Shown here piece by piece: positions 9,881 to 23,786 of a stretch of 64,000 bases of DNA. The DNA is from Phenylobacterium deserti (lineage in GTDB: Bacteria > Pseudomonadota > Alphaproteobacteria > Caulobacterales > Caulobacteraceae). A model generated the notes under the pieces. The model was not told where the DNA came from, searched no databases, and saw only the letters and a program-made list of their open reading frames with translations. The stretch spans positions 682,001 through 746,000 of the forward strand of contig NZ_QFYR01000001.1 in NCBI RefSeq assembly GCF_003254705.1. Reading direction: 5' to 3'. The position numbers and the translations under genes are program-made. Positions within the stretch are counted from its first letter, which is position 1. Each line of letters opens with the position of its first letter.

Positions 9881-10345
9881 ATGAAGATCGCCATTGTCGC
9901 CGTCGGCAAGCTCTCGCGCAGCCCCGAGACCGAGCTCGTGAAGCTCTATCTGGAGCGCGCCACCAACGCCGGCCGTCCCTTGAGCCTGGGTCCCGTCGAG
10001 GTGATCGAGGTGGAAAGCCGCAAGCCCGGCAAGGCGGCCGAAGCCGAGGTGTTGCGCCCGCACCTTGCCGACGCCCACGTCATCGCCTGCGACGAGCATG
10101 GCGCCGCCCGCCCCTCTCGCGCCTTCGCTCAGGAGATCGCCACCTTGCGCGACCGCGGCGTTCGCAAGCTCGTGTTCCTGATCGGCGGGGCCGACGGGCT
10201 GGATCCCGAGTTGCTCGCCCAGGCCAATGGCAAGCTCGCCTTCGGCCCTCAAACCTGGCCGCACGCCCTGGCCCGCGCCATGCTGGCCGAACAGGTCTTC
10301 CGCGCTGTCTCCATTCTGGGCGGATCGCCCTATCATCGGGACTGA
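9881..10345 (+). CDS. rlmH: 23S rRNA pseudouridine-1915 N3-methyltransferase
   Basis: A 154-residue SPOUT methyltransferase that methylates pseudouridine 1915 in helix 69 of 23S rRNA. It starts MKIAIVAVGKLSRSPETELVKLYLERA and has the trefoil-knot SAM loop FLIGGADGLDP plus the C-terminal FRAVSILGGSPYHRD needed for activity. Length matches the family (about 155). Its TGA overlaps the ATG of the next gene (TGATG). Confidence 0.95.
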   Translation: MKIAIVAVGKLSRSPETELVKLYLERATNAGRPLSLGPVEVIEVESRKPGKAAEAEVLRPHLADAHVIACDEHGAARPSRAFAQEIATLRDRGVRKLVFLIGGADGLDPELLAQANGKLAFGPQTWPHALARAMLAEQVFRAVSILGGSPYHRD

Positions 10346-11175
10346 TGCGCCGCGCCCTCCTCATAAGCTCCGTCGCTTGCGCCCTGCTGGGCGCGGGGGC
10401 CGTCGCCCTGGCGCAGGGCGGCGATCACCTGGCGCGCCTCAACCTCGAAGAGACCCAGCTGTCCGCCGACCAGGCGCGCAACATGAGCCGGCTGGCTCGT
10501 TTGCTGTCGGTGCTGGCGCAGTTCGAGCGCGATCCGCCGCCGGCCTTGCTGGTCAGCCCGCAGGACGCCAAGGACGCCGTGCGCGCGGCCATCCTCGTGA
10601 AGGCGATGACGCCGGAACTGCAGGCGCGGGCCGAGGTCTACGCGCGCGAAGCCGGGGAGATGATGCGCCAGCGCCGGCTCGCCGCCGTGCAGAGCGAAGC
10701 CCTGTTCATGTCGGAGAGCCGCCAGGCCGACGCCGCGCCAGAGCCCGGAGACGACGACCCGCTGCTGGGCGCCGACGAGCCGGAAGGTCCAAGCGTCCCA
10801 CCGCAGGAACTGCTGAAGCCCGTCGACGCACAACTGCTCCGCCGTTTCGGCGAGCCAGTGCCGGGCGGCGGCAAGTCCAATGGTCTGGCTTGGTCAGCCG
10901 GTCGCAATGCGCAGGTGATCAGTCCTTCGGCAGGCCGCGTCCAATATGTGGGCGCCGTTAAGGGCTGGGGCGTCATCTTGATATTGCGTCTGCCGGGTGG
11001 ATACCATCTGGTGCTTGCTGGGTTGGAGCGTTCGTCCGTCAATGTCGGACAATCCGTCGCGCCGGGTCAGCCTGTCGGATGGATGCCGGATGGTCGACAT
11101 TCGACTTCGGAACTCTATCTGGAGGTCCGGGAACAAGGCGCCCCAGTCGATCCGGGGCGCTGGATAAAGAACTAA
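10345..11175 (+). CDS. EnvC-like periplasmic protein with a degenerate LytM (M23) domain
   Basis: A 276-residue exported protein: signal peptide (MRRALLISSVACALLGAGAVALA), a helical, probably coiled-coil region (residues about 30-125), an acidic linker, then a LytM/M23 domain from about 155. The zinc-ligand motifs of active M23 peptidases are lost (no H-x3-D and no final HxH; the end reads YLEVREQGAPVDPGRWIKN), as in EnvC, which activates amidases instead of cutting peptidoglycan itself. It is probably an amidase activator at division, like the LytM factors known in Caulobacter. Coupled to rlmH and followed by ctpA. Confidence 0.82.
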   Translation: MRRALLISSVACALLGAGAVALAQGGDHLARLNLEETQLSADQARNMSRLARLLSVLAQFERDPPPALLVSPQDAKDAVRAAILVKAMTPELQARAEVYAREAGEMMRQRRLAAVQSEALFMSESRQADAAPEPGDDDPLLGADEPEGPSVPPQELLKPVDAQLLRRFGEPVPGGGKSNGLAWSAGRNAQVISPSAGRVQYVGAVKGWGVILILRLPGGYHLVLAGLERSSVNVGQSVAPGQPVGWMPDGRHSTSELYLEVREQGAPVDPGRWIKN

Positions 11176-11256
11176 GCGGGCGGAGCGCGTGGTCGGCGCT
11201 CCCGGGGGCCCAGTGTCACCAGGCGGCGTTCGCCGCAGAGGAGCCTACGGCAGGCG

Positions 11257-12648
11257 ATGAAGAAGTACCTTCTGATCGGCGTTTCGGCCTTTGTGCTCGG
11301 CGCAGGGTCCATGGCCTATGTGAGCCAGCAGGCGCTGGCCTCGTCCCAACCGCGAGCCAAGACCTACCGGATGCTCGGCCTATTCGGCGACGTGCTCGAC
11401 ACCGTCGAGCGGCAGTACGTCACGGACGTGGACGACACCAAGCTGATCCAGTCGGCGATCGACGGGATGCTCACCTCGCTCGATCCGCACTCCGGCTACC
11501 TCGACCCGGAAAGCTTTGACGACATGCGCGACCAGACGCGCGGCGAGTACGGCGGTCTGGGCATTGAGGTCACCAGCGAAGAGGGCGTGGTCAAGGTCAT
11601 CTCGCCGATGGACGGCACGCCCGCCGCCGCTGCGGGCCTGAAGGCCGGCGACTACATCACCGCCGTGAACGGCGAAAGCGTGCTCGGCCTCACCGTCAAC
11701 GACGCGGTCAAGCAGATGCGCGGCAAGCCTGGCGAGAAGGTCACCCTGACCATCGCCCGCGAGAAAGCCGATCCGTTCGACGTCACTCTGGTGCGCGAAG
11801 TCATCAAGCCGAAGATCGTCTCGACCCGCGTGGAAGGCGACTACGGCGTGCTGCGTATCGGCAGCTTCAACGAGAAGACCACCGACGAGGCCGAGGCCGC
11901 CTTCGCTGAGCTGAAGGCGAAGAACCCCAAGATGAAGGGGCTGATCCTCGACCTGCGCAACAACCCCGGCGGCCTGCTCGACCAGGCCGTGGCGGTGTCC
12001 GACCTCTTCCTGGAGGGCGGCGAGATCGTCAGCCAGCGCGGCCGCGATCCGCGGGACGTGGAACGCTACAACGCCCGTCCGGGCGACATCACCGGCGGCA
12101 TGCCGATGGTGGTTGTGATCAACTCTGGCTCGGCGTCGGCGGCGGAGATCGTCGCGGGCGCCCTGCAGGACCGCAAGCGCGCCGAGATCGTCGGCCTGAC
12201 CAGCTTTGGCAAGGGCTCGGTGCAGACGGTGATCCCGCTGCGCGGCGGCATGGACGGCGCGCTGAAGCTCACCACGGCGCGTTACTTCACGCCATCGGGC
12301 CGCTCCATCCAAAAGACCGGGATTGAACCGGACCTGGAAGTGGCGTCCACCCGCGAGGAAGCCCAGGCGATCGCCAACCGGACCTTCCAGTTCTCGGAAG
12401 CCTCGTTCAAGAACGCGCTCAACGCCGACGAGGGCAAGGTGCGCCGCGGCGCCCACGAACCCGCCGAAGCGCCGCCGGAGGGCTTCGACACGAAGAAGGA
12501 CTTCCAGCTGACCCGCGCCGCCGAAGTGCTGCGCTACGGCTCGGTGGCGGCGACGCCTAAGCTGCCGAAGCCGGCCGCCAAGCTGGCCGAGGTGGTAGGC
12601 TCGAAGTCTCGCGTCGCCGAGGTGAAGCCGCCGCAGGTCGCCAAGTAG
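11257..12648 (+). CDS. ctpA: S41-family C-terminal processing peptidase
   Basis: A 463-residue periplasmic protease with an N-terminal membrane or signal segment (residues 1-25), a PDZ domain (about 100-170, GGLGIEVTSEEGVVKV...) and the S41 catalytic domain. The Ser-Lys dyad is S294 (in GSASAAE) and K319 (in SFGKGSVQT), spaced as in E. coli Prc. Such proteases cut the C termini of envelope proteins and peptidoglycan hydrolases. The EnvC-like gene just upstream suggests a joint role in cell-wall turnover. A strong terminator follows. Confidence 0.93.
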   Translation: MKKYLLIGVSAFVLGAGSMAYVSQQALASSQPRAKTYRMLGLFGDVLDTVERQYVTDVDDTKLIQSAIDGMLTSLDPHSGYLDPESFDDMRDQTRGEYGGLGIEVTSEEGVVKVISPMDGTPAAAAGLKAGDYITAVNGESVLGLTVNDAVKQMRGKPGEKVTLTIAREKADPFDVTLVREVIKPKIVSTRVEGDYGVLRIGSFNEKTTDEAEAAFAELKAKNPKMKGLILDLRNNPGGLLDQAVAVSDLFLEGGEIVSQRGRDPRDVERYNARPGDITGGMPMVVVINSGSASAAEIVAGALQDRKRAEIVGLTSFGKGSVQTVIPLRGGMDGALKLTTARYFTPSGRSIQKTGIEPDLEVASTREEAQAIANRTFQFSEASFKNALNADEGKVRRGAHEPAEAPPEGFDTKKDFQLTRAAEVLRYGSVAATPKLPKPAAKLAEVVGSKSRVAEVKPPQVAK

Positions 12649-12673
12649 GCCTCAGGTCGAAGATAATATCGGG

Positions 12674-12705
12674 AGGGCGGCTGGCGACAGCCGCCCTTTT
12701 GCTTT
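12674..12705 (+). terminator. Rho-independent terminator after ctpA
   Basis: Perfect 10-bp stem AGGGCGGCTG (12674-12683) and CAGCCGCCCT (12688-12697) with a GCGA tetraloop, followed by TTTGCTTT. It marks the end of the rlmH-envC-ctpA unit. Confidence 0.85.
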
Positions 12706-12710
12706 GCCCC

Positions 12711-13175
12711 TCAGCGAGAGCGCCAGCTCTGGCCGACCAGCACAAGGCAGGCTGTGAGAAGCACAAGGTCCTTCAGGAAGAGCTGCCCCACCTCCAGCGA
12801 CAGCAGGGTGAGCCCGCGCTCCTTGACCAGGACGCCCGGCGCCGTGAACAGGAAAGCGAAGGTGATGAAGGCCGTCACCGCCGCGCCCACGGAAGCCAGC
12901 TTGGCCGCGATGTGCCCAGGCCGAACGAAGCCCATCAGCAGCCCGCCGCCGATCAGCACTTCGATCGCGGCGAAGACGCGGCTGGCGTTGCGGACGCCAG
13001 CGAGGTCATAGATCCAGGCGAGGAATGGGCTGGTGCGGGCGATGGGCGCCACGGCGAAGGCCTCGTAGGCCGTCAGCTTCTGCAAACCGATGCCCAGGAA
13101 CAAGACGGCGATCACAGGCCAGAGCGCACGAACAGCGAAAGCCTCCAGGCCGGCGGCGGCGGATCGACGGGACAA
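12711..13175 (-). CDS. DUF417/RclC-family inner-membrane protein
   Basis: A 154-residue membrane protein with four hydrophobic segments (ALWPVIAVLFLGIGLQKLT; VFAAIEVLIGGGLLMGF; LASVGAAVTAFITFAFLF; LFLKDLVLLTACLVLVG). The pattern GLQKLTAYEAFAVAPIARTSPFLAWIYDLAGV is the mark of DUF417 (YkgB/RclC), a membrane protein tied to reactive-chlorine tolerance in E. coli. The TTG at 13175 is taken as start: AGGAG lies 8 bases upstream and the protein then begins directly before the first membrane segment. It is divergent from the next gene. Confidence 0.8.
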   Translation of the reverse strand: MSRRSAAAGLEAFAVRALWPVIAVLFLGIGLQKLTAYEAFAVAPIARTSPFLAWIYDLAGVRNASRVFAAIEVLIGGGLLMGFVRPGHIAAKLASVGAAVTAFITFAFLFTAPGVLVKERGLTLLSLEVGQLFLKDLVLLTACLVLVGQSWRSR

Positions 13176-13233
13176 GCGGGCGACTCCTGAAGGTAGGCGG
13201 AACCGCGCGGAGTCCGCGGGGTTGCCAGAGCGC

Positions 13234-13853
13234 ATGCAAAGCGCCGCTGCAAGCCCCGCGTTCCCACCGCCCCCCTGGCGATTGTCGGGCGAGGCTTATC
13301 TGTCGGTGTGGCTGATCCCGCGGGACGAACTGGATTTCGATCCGCCGCAGGGCTTCGCGCCCGTCCACGTGGCGGGTCGGCTGGTGGTGGGCGGCTTCTG
13401 GGCGCGTTACCGCCCGCCCGGCGTGTTGTCCTATGACGAACTCGCGGTCGGCGTCTTGGTGCGACGTGGATCCACCTTGGCTGTGACCATTCCGTGGATC
13501 TGGGTCGACAGCGAAGCCTCCAAGACAGGCGCGCGCACTCTGTGGGCGATCCCGAAGGCGATTGCTCGCTTCGCAGAAGGATCTGCCTTCGCCGCAAGCG
13601 ACCGGAGCGGGGAGCGGCTTGCGGTGTTTCGCCCTGAACGAGCTCTGCCGCTGCCGCTGCCGCTTCCTTTCCGCCTCACCATCGCGCAACCCGGCGAGAG
13701 CGCTTCGGTGCTGACCCCGGCGAGGATCACGGGCTGGCCGGGCGTCGCCCGCGGCGAGTGGCGCGCCGCGGGTCCCATCAGCTTCCTCGACGGCCGGCAG
13801 CCGTTGCTGGCTGGCCGGCTCGCCCGCGCCCGCGTTCGCTTCGGGCGCGCGTC

Positions 13854-13857
<4 letters not shown>
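13234..13857 (+). CDS. Acetoacetate decarboxylase-like family protein
   Basis: A 207-residue protein resembling the acetoacetate decarboxylase (ADC) / DUF2071-like fold: GEAYLSVWLIPRDELDF, PVHVAGRLVVGGFWARYRPPG, LSYDELAVGVLV and ARTLWAIPKAIARF, where the lysine in WAIPK sits where the Schiff-base lysine of ADC is found. The start at 13234 is preferred; a longer frame from 13090 overlaps the divergent RclC-like gene. Its TAG shares CTAG (13854-13857) with the stop of the convergent old yellow enzyme. Substrate unknown. Confidence 0.65.
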
Positions 13858-14969
<1,112 letters not shown>

Positions 14970-14998
14970 GCGAAAGCTCCGCTCACAAAGGAGCACTT

Positions 14999-15019
14999 CA
15001 GGTATATGCTCTATACCTG
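14999..15019. promoter_or_regulatory. Inverted repeat, probable HxlR operator 1
   Basis: Perfect 8-bp dyad CAGGTATA-N5-TATACCTG in the gap between the divergent OYE and HxlR genes. Dimeric winged-helix regulators of this family bind such palindromes. Confidence 0.7.
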
Positions 15020-15032
15020 GCGTCAAGAACAC

Positions 15033-15050
15033 ACCTAGGATACACTAGGT
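15033..15050. promoter_or_regulatory. Inverted repeat, probable HxlR operator 2
   Basis: Perfect 6-bp dyad ACCTAG-N6-CTAGGT ending 3 bases before the HxlR ATG. Its centre is about 32 bases (three helical turns) from that of the first dyad, and both contain an AGGTAT-like half site. Confidence 0.6.
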
Positions 15051-15053
15051 ATC

Positions 15054-15449
15054 ATGATCGAAACCGACGTGTTCGCGGCGGGCCGCCAGCACTTCTCCGT
15101 CGAGTGCCCAAGCCGCCTGCTGTTCGACCAGATTGCTGACAAATGGTCGATGATGGTGCTGACCGTGCTCGACCCTGGGCCCATGCGATTCAACGGCATC
15201 AAGCGCCAGCTCGAGGGTGTGACCCAAAAGGCGCTGACGGACTGCCTGAGACGGCTTGAGCGGAACGGCCTCGTCTCGCGGCGAGTGATCCCGGTCTCGC
15301 CGATCGGCGTGGAGTACGAGATCACGCCGCTCGGCCGAACCCTGCAGGTGCCATTCAAGGCGCTCTACCGCTGGACCCTGGAGGCCCTGCCTCAGGTGGA
15401 AGCCGCCCGCGCCGCCTTTGACGCACGCCGGGAAGAAGCCGTTCGTTAA
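15054..15449 (+). CDS. HxlR-family winged-helix transcriptional regulator
   Basis: A 131-residue HxlR/MarR-like DNA-binding protein. CPSRLLFDQIADKWSMMVLTVL is the usual HxlR opening; RFNGIKRQLEGVTQKALTDCLRRLERNGLV is the winged helix and GVEYEITPLGRTL the wing. The N-terminal cysteine before PSR (residue about 19) matches the redox-sensing cysteine of YodB/HypR/QorR-type members that sense quinones, aldehydes or hypochlorite. It is divergent from the OYE gene with dyad operators between them, so it probably represses both itself and OYE until oxidised. Confidence 0.9.
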   Translation: MIETDVFAAGRQHFSVECPSRLLFDQIADKWSMMVLTVLDPGPMRFNGIKRQLEGVTQKALTDCLRRLERNGLVSRRVIPVSPIGVEYEITPLGRTLQVPFKALYRWTLEALPQVEAARAAFDARREEAVR

Positions 15450-15486
15450 CCATATTCCCGGACCTTCTGCTGGAAGGAGTCCCAGG

Positions 15487-16605
15487 GTGGCCATGATTGC
15501 GTTTCCCCGGCTGAGCGCGCCGCGCGGTCCGGACCTCAAGGCTCTCCTGAGCCCCCGTCAGCTCGCTCCCATCGGCGCCGCAGCCCTCTTCGCCGGCGCT
15601 CTCGCAGCCGTCGTGGCGCTGATCGGACCCGTCGGACCCAAGCCCGTGCGCCTCGCACTCGAACCGGTCGGCGACGCCGCACCGCAGGGCTGGCGCGAGA
15701 TGCTTCGCCCCAACCACGGCGTTGCGCTGTCCGACCAGATTATCCGGCTGACTGAACGGCCTGGAGAAGCCGTCGGCGCACCACTCGCAGCGGCGGGCGC
15801 ATCGCGCCTGCCGAAGCCCGCCGCCTCCGGACCACTCGCTTCGGCGCCGATCGCCGGCTTCTTCGCGCCTGGCCCGGGCGGTCCCCTGCCGGTTATCGCG
15901 CCCGACGGCCGCACGCCGTTCGAGGCCTATGCCCGGCCGTTCACATCCAACGGGAAGCCCAAGGTGGCGATCGTGGTCGGCGGCCTGGGGCTGAACGCGC
16001 GCGCCACCCGCCAGGCCATCGAGACCCTGCCCGGCGTCGTCACCCTGTCCTTCACACCCTACGCCGAGGGGCTGCAGGGCTGGATCGACATGGCTCGAGC
16101 CCATGGCCACGAGGTGCTGCTCGAGACGCCCATGGAGCCCGCGGACTACCCGGACAACGATCCGGGCCCCTACACGCTCATGGCCGACGCGCAGGGCCCC
16201 GAGACGGTGAAGCGGCTGGAGTGGGTGCTGTCGCGCGCCACCGGCTACTTCGGCCTGTCGAACTATCTGGGCTCCCGCTTCCTGGGCGACGCGCGGGCCT
16301 ACGACGCCTTCGCCGGCGGTCTGCGCAGCCGCGGACTTGGCTTCGTTGACGACGGCGCAGCTGCGGGCAAGACCGGCGGCATCCCGCGGGCGACCGCAGA
16401 TCGGGTGGTGGATGACTCCCTCAGCCGCCCGGCCATCGAGAAGCAGCTGCTTGCGCTAGAGACCAAGGCGCTGCAACACGGTCAGGCGCTCGGCGCCGGC
16501 TTCGCCTACCCGGTAACCCTGGAGATGGTCGCGCGTTGGACATCCGAGGTTGAGAAGAGAGGCTATCAGCTGGCGCCGGTTTCGGCGCTGGCGACGCGAA
16601 AATGA
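15487..16605 (+). CDS. Divergent polysaccharide deacetylase (YibQ-like) membrane-anchored protein
   Basis: A 372-residue protein with one transmembrane segment (about residues 28-50), a Pro/Ala-rich linker, then a divergent polysaccharide deacetylase domain (KVAIVVGGLGLNARATRQAI, VTLSFTPYAEGLQGWIDMARAHGHEVLLETPMEP, SRFLGDARAY, LGFVDDG). Members have a deacetylase-like barrel of unknown activity and are usually found by envC-ctpA, as here apart from the inserted islet. GTG at 15487 is preferred over ATG at 15493: AAGGAG (15474-15479) lies 7 bases before it. The stop overlaps the rppH start (ATGA). Confidence 0.85.
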   Translation: MAMIAFPRLSAPRGPDLKALLSPRQLAPIGAAALFAGALAAVVALIGPVGPKPVRLALEPVGDAAPQGWREMLRPNHGVALSDQIIRLTERPGEAVGAPLAAAGASRLPKPAASGPLASAPIAGFFAPGPGGPLPVIAPDGRTPFEAYARPFTSNGKPKVAIVVGGLGLNARATRQAIETLPGVVTLSFTPYAEGLQGWIDMARAHGHEVLLETPMEPADYPDNDPGPYTLMADAQGPETVKRLEWVLSRATGYFGLSNYLGSRFLGDARAYDAFAGGLRSRGLGFVDDGAAAGKTGGIPRATADRVVDDSLSRPAIEKQLLALETKALQHGQALGAGFAYPVTLEMVARWTSEVEKRGYQLAPVSALATRK

Positions 16606-17096
16606 GTGAGCTTTCCGGGTACCGCCCAAACGTGGGCGTGGTGCTGTTTCACCCCGATGGCCGCGTGTGGCTGGGCCGCCGCCGCGGCGCGCCAGGTCCC
16701 TACAACTGGCAGTTCCCGCAAGGGGGCATCGACGACGGCGAGGACTTCGAGACCGCCGCCCGCCGTGAGCTGACCGAGGAGACCGGCGCGGTCACGGTGA
16801 GCTACCTCGCCCGCACCGAGGGTTGGATCACCTACGACTTCCCGCCCAACATGGGCGGCTCGAAGGCCTGGCGCGGCTTCAAGGGCCAGAAGCAGGTCTG
16901 GTTCGCCTACCGCTTCGATGGAGACGACGCTGAGTTCGATCTCGCCGCCCACCACGAGCCGGAGTTCGACACCTGGCGTTGGGGCTGGCTGGCCGAGACG
17001 CCCGGTCTAATCGTGCCGTTCAAGCGCGCCGCGTATGAGCAGGTGGTCACCGCCTTCGCCGATCTCGCCGCGCCGTGGCCGCAAGCCGGGCAGTGA
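16602..17096 (+). CDS. rppH: RNA pyrophosphohydrolase
   Basis: A 164-residue Nudix hydrolase that removes pyrophosphate from mRNA 5' ends, starting RNase E-dependent decay. It begins YRPNVGVVLFHPDGRVWLGRR; the Nudix box GGIDDGEDFETAARRELTEETG lies at about 41-62, and GQKQVWFAYRF plus EFDTWRWGWL complete the RppH pattern. Coupled to the deacetylase gene by a 4-base overlap. Length is typical of alphaproteobacterial RppH. Confidence 0.95.
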   Translation: MSELSGYRPNVGVVLFHPDGRVWLGRRRGAPGPYNWQFPQGGIDDGEDFETAARRELTEETGAVTVSYLARTEGWITYDFPPNMGGSKAWRGFKGQKQVWFAYRFDGDDAEFDLAAHHEPEFDTWRWGWLAETPGLIVPFKRAAYEQVVTAFADLAAPWPQAGQ

Positions 17097-17106
17097 GGCG
17101 CGCCCG

Positions 17107-17865
17107 ATGAGCTCCATGGTGATGGTGCACGGCGCCTTCTGCGGCGGCTGGGCCTTCGAGCGGTTCCGCCGCCCGTTCGAGCAGGCTGGCTGGACGGTGG
17201 CCGCGCCCGACTTGCCGGGCCATGCCGCGACGGATCCGCCGGACGCTGTCTGCGGCCTGTCCATGCGCCACTATGCGGACGCGGTCGCGGATACCTGCGC
17301 CCGCCAGAGCGCGCCGCCTGTGTTGGTAGGTCACTCGCTGGGCGGTCTCGTCGCGCTTATGGCGGCGCGCCGCACGCCGGTTCGCGCGCTGGTGCTGTTC
17401 GCCCCTTCCGCGCCGTGGGGGGTGACCGGCTTCTCCATGGAAGAGGCCGCCACAGCTTTCGGCGTCCAGATGCTGGGACCATTCCCCACCGGGGCCATGG
17501 AGCCGGACGCAGACATCATGCGCCGGTTCAGCCTCGACAAGGTCAGCAAGGCCGACGCCCGGGCCCTGATCGCACGAATGCGGCGGGAGAGCGCCAAGGC
17601 GTTGAGCGAGACGCTGAACTGGTGGCTCGACCCCTTCATGACCACCAGCCTCGGCGCTGGAGCGTCCGCTCCGTCGCTGGTGCTGGTGGGCGATCAGGAC
17701 CGCGTCCATCCGCCGGCGACCGTCCGCCAGACCGCCGCCCGCATCGGGGGCGACCTGCGCGTGTTGGCGAGCAAGAGCCACTGGCCCTTCCTGGAAGCCG
17801 GCTGGGAAGCGGTGGCGGACGATGTGCTGAGCTGGCTGGCCGGCCAGGAACGCGCCGCAGCGTAG
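17107..17865 (+). CDS. Alpha/beta-hydrolase family protein
   Basis: A 252-residue hydrolase with the oxyanion HGAFCGGWAFERF near the N terminus, nucleophile elbow VGHSLGG (serine about residue 81), a lid region, acid in VLVGDQDRVHPP and histidine in SKSHWPFLEAGW, a complete Ser-Asp-His triad. It resembles carboxylesterases and the MenH/RutD group; the substrate is unknown. It lies 10 bases after rppH. Confidence 0.85.
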   Translation: MSSMVMVHGAFCGGWAFERFRRPFEQAGWTVAAPDLPGHAATDPPDAVCGLSMRHYADAVADTCARQSAPPVLVGHSLGGLVALMAARRTPVRALVLFAPSAPWGVTGFSMEEAATAFGVQMLGPFPTGAMEPDADIMRRFSLDKVSKADARALIARMRRESAKALSETLNWWLDPFMTTSLGAGASAPSLVLVGDQDRVHPPATVRQTAARIGGDLRVLASKSHWPFLEAGWEAVADDVLSWLAGQERAAA

Positions 17866-17920
17866 GGCGCTGGTCGAGCTCCCCTCCGGCCCAGGCGCAT
17901 TTCCCCGGCCTCCAGACATG

Positions 17921-17955
17921 CAAAGGCCGCTCCGGGAGCCTTCCCAAAGCGGCCT
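17921..17955 (-). terminator. Terminator of the minus-strand secreted-protein gene
   Basis: 8-bp stem AGGCCGCT (17924-17931) with AGCGGCCT (17948-17955), followed on the minus strand by TTTG. It also stops read-through from the convergent hydrolase gene. Confidence 0.6.
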
Positions 17956-18010
17956 GGCATTCGGTGCGGACCTTAGAGGGCGTAGGTGTCCCCCGCGCCC
18001 CTGAGGATCA

Positions 18011-18694
18011 TCAGAACGTGCGTTCTTGGTAGAAGATCGCCGCCGCGTCGTAGTTCTTGCCCAGCGGGCTGTCGTCCGGCTTCTTCATCGTGGAGATGTT
18101 CACCGCCGTCGAGGTGCGCTGGTCGTAGTACTCCCAGGAGCGGCGGACGCGCTTCACGCCGTCGGGATCGACCGCGACGTAGTTGGCTTGCATCTGCAGC
18201 TGCGGCTGGTGGAGCGCCGACCAGACGTTGACCGCCTTGAACAGCTCTTCGTCCTGGCCGATCGGATAGCGGATCTCGCCCTGGCAGACCGTCTTGTTCG
18301 AGTTCTGGGCGAAGATGATGACCTGGTGAGCCTTCTCGCCGCCAAGCGGCATGGACCAGCTGCCTTCGCGCTTGTTCAGCTTCCAGCCCTGGGCCTTGGC
18401 CACGGTGTCGAGGCTCTGGCCGCGCACGATCGGGACGCAGACCTTCTCGATCACGTTCAGCACGGTGGCGCCGATCCCGCTGGTCGGCAGGGTGATGTTC
18501 TCACCCACCGCGGCGGCCTGCGGCGCGCCCGGCGTGGCGGGAGCGGCCGGAGCGGCCTGGGCAGCCGGAGCTGCGGGCGCGGCTTGCACCGGCGCGGCCG
18601 CGGCGGGCGCCTGGGCGGCCGGGTCTTGGGCCTGGGCCTGGGCCGCGGTGGCGAGGCCGGCGGCGACGATCAGAGTGGCGAAAGCACTACGCAT
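18011..18694 (-). CDS. Secreted hypothetical protein with Ala/Pro-rich N-terminal linker
   Basis: A 227-residue protein with signal peptide (MRSAFATLIVAAGLATAAQA), an Ala/Pro-rich stretch to about residue 62, and a conserved-looking domain containing GIGATVLNVIEKVCVPIVRG, KLNKREGSWSMPLGG and VCQGEIRYPIGQD with two cysteines (possible disulfide). I do not recognise a named family. The N-terminal low-complexity region suggests a periplasmic tether or wall-spanning linker. It is downstream of the ATP synthase operon on the same strand but separated by a probable terminator. Confidence 0.65.
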   Translation of the reverse strand: MRSAFATLIVAAGLATAAQAQAQDPAAQAPAAAAPVQAAPAAPAAQAAPAAPATPGAPQAAAVGENITLPTSGIGATVLNVIEKVCVPIVRGQSLDTVAKAQGWKLNKREGSWSMPLGGEKAHQVIIFAQNSNKTVCQGEIRYPIGQDEELFKAVNVWSALHQPQLQMQANYVAVDPDGVKRVRRSWEYYDQRTSTAVNISTMKKPDDSPLGKNYDAAAIFYQERTF

Positions 18695-18721
18695 GGAAGG
18701 ATCCCCTGACTACGCGCGGCA

Positions 18722-18764
18722 TCAAACTGAACCGCCGCGGCAGGCGCAAGGCCTGATCGCGGCG
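18722..18764 (-). terminator. Possible terminator after atpC
   Basis: On the minus strand CGCCGCG-AGGC-loop-GCCT-CGCGGCG can fold into an interrupted 11-bp stem (18733-18764), followed by TTCAGTTTGAT. The U-tract is weak. Confidence 0.45.
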
Positions 18765-18773
18765 ATCCTGCGA

Positions 18774-19043
18774 CTAGGCTTCAGCTGCCTCGACAGCATG
18801 CTCGGCCAGGATGGTCAGCCCTTCACCCGTCACGTCGGCGAAGCCGCCGCGAACGTTGAAGGTCCGGATCCGGCCATTGTCGTACACGCGCACCTGACCT
18901 TCCTTGAGGGCGGTCATGAACGGCGCGTGCCCGGCGAGCACGCCGAAGTCGCCTTCCGACCCCGGCGCGTCGACCTGATCCACGTCCCCCGAGAACAGCT
19001 CGCGCTCGGGGGAGACCAGCGAAAAGTGGAGCTTGGCGGCCAT
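18774..19043 (-). CDS. atpC: ATP synthase epsilon subunit, N-terminal domain only
   Basis: Part of the F1 central stalk. The 89 residues (MAAKLHFSLVSPERELFSGD...) cover only the beta-sandwich domain that binds gamma and the c-ring; the C-terminal two-helix domain (about 45 residues) that inhibits ATP hydrolysis in E. coli is missing. The end HAVEAAEA is followed by a clean stop with no helical remnant, so this is a short form and not an obvious frameshift. Last gene of atpHAGDC, 6 bases after atpD. Confidence 0.93.
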   Translation of the reverse strand: MAAKLHFSLVSPERELFSGDVDQVDAPGSEGDFGVLAGHAPFMTALKEGQVRVYDNGRIRTFNVRGGFADVTGEGLTILAEHAVEAAEA

Positions 19044-19049
19044 CGGCGC

Positions 19050-21471
<2,422 letters not shown>

Positions 21472-21502
21472 CGCCTGCTACTCTCTCCTCGGCGCGGCGG
21501 GC

Positions 21503-23594
<2,092 letters not shown>

Positions 23595-23786
23595 TTGTTG
23601 TCGCCCGGTGCGTGTCGGATAGCCGCTAGCGGAACAAGTCCGCAGCGACGCGGTAAAGGCTTATAAAGGCTTCGGAAAAGCACAGCGGGAACAAGGGCCT
23701 GAACGACCCCTGCCCCTAAGCCGCGCGCCTGATAGCACTATGATTTGGGCGCGGCAACCGAAGGGGCCGCGACAATGGGCGAAGAG

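Noticed and set aside
13199..13223. EcfG-like GGAAC-N16-GGTT before the ADC-like gene
   Set aside because: The -10 is GGTT instead of CGTT and lies about 10 bases before the start codon, leaving no normal leader.
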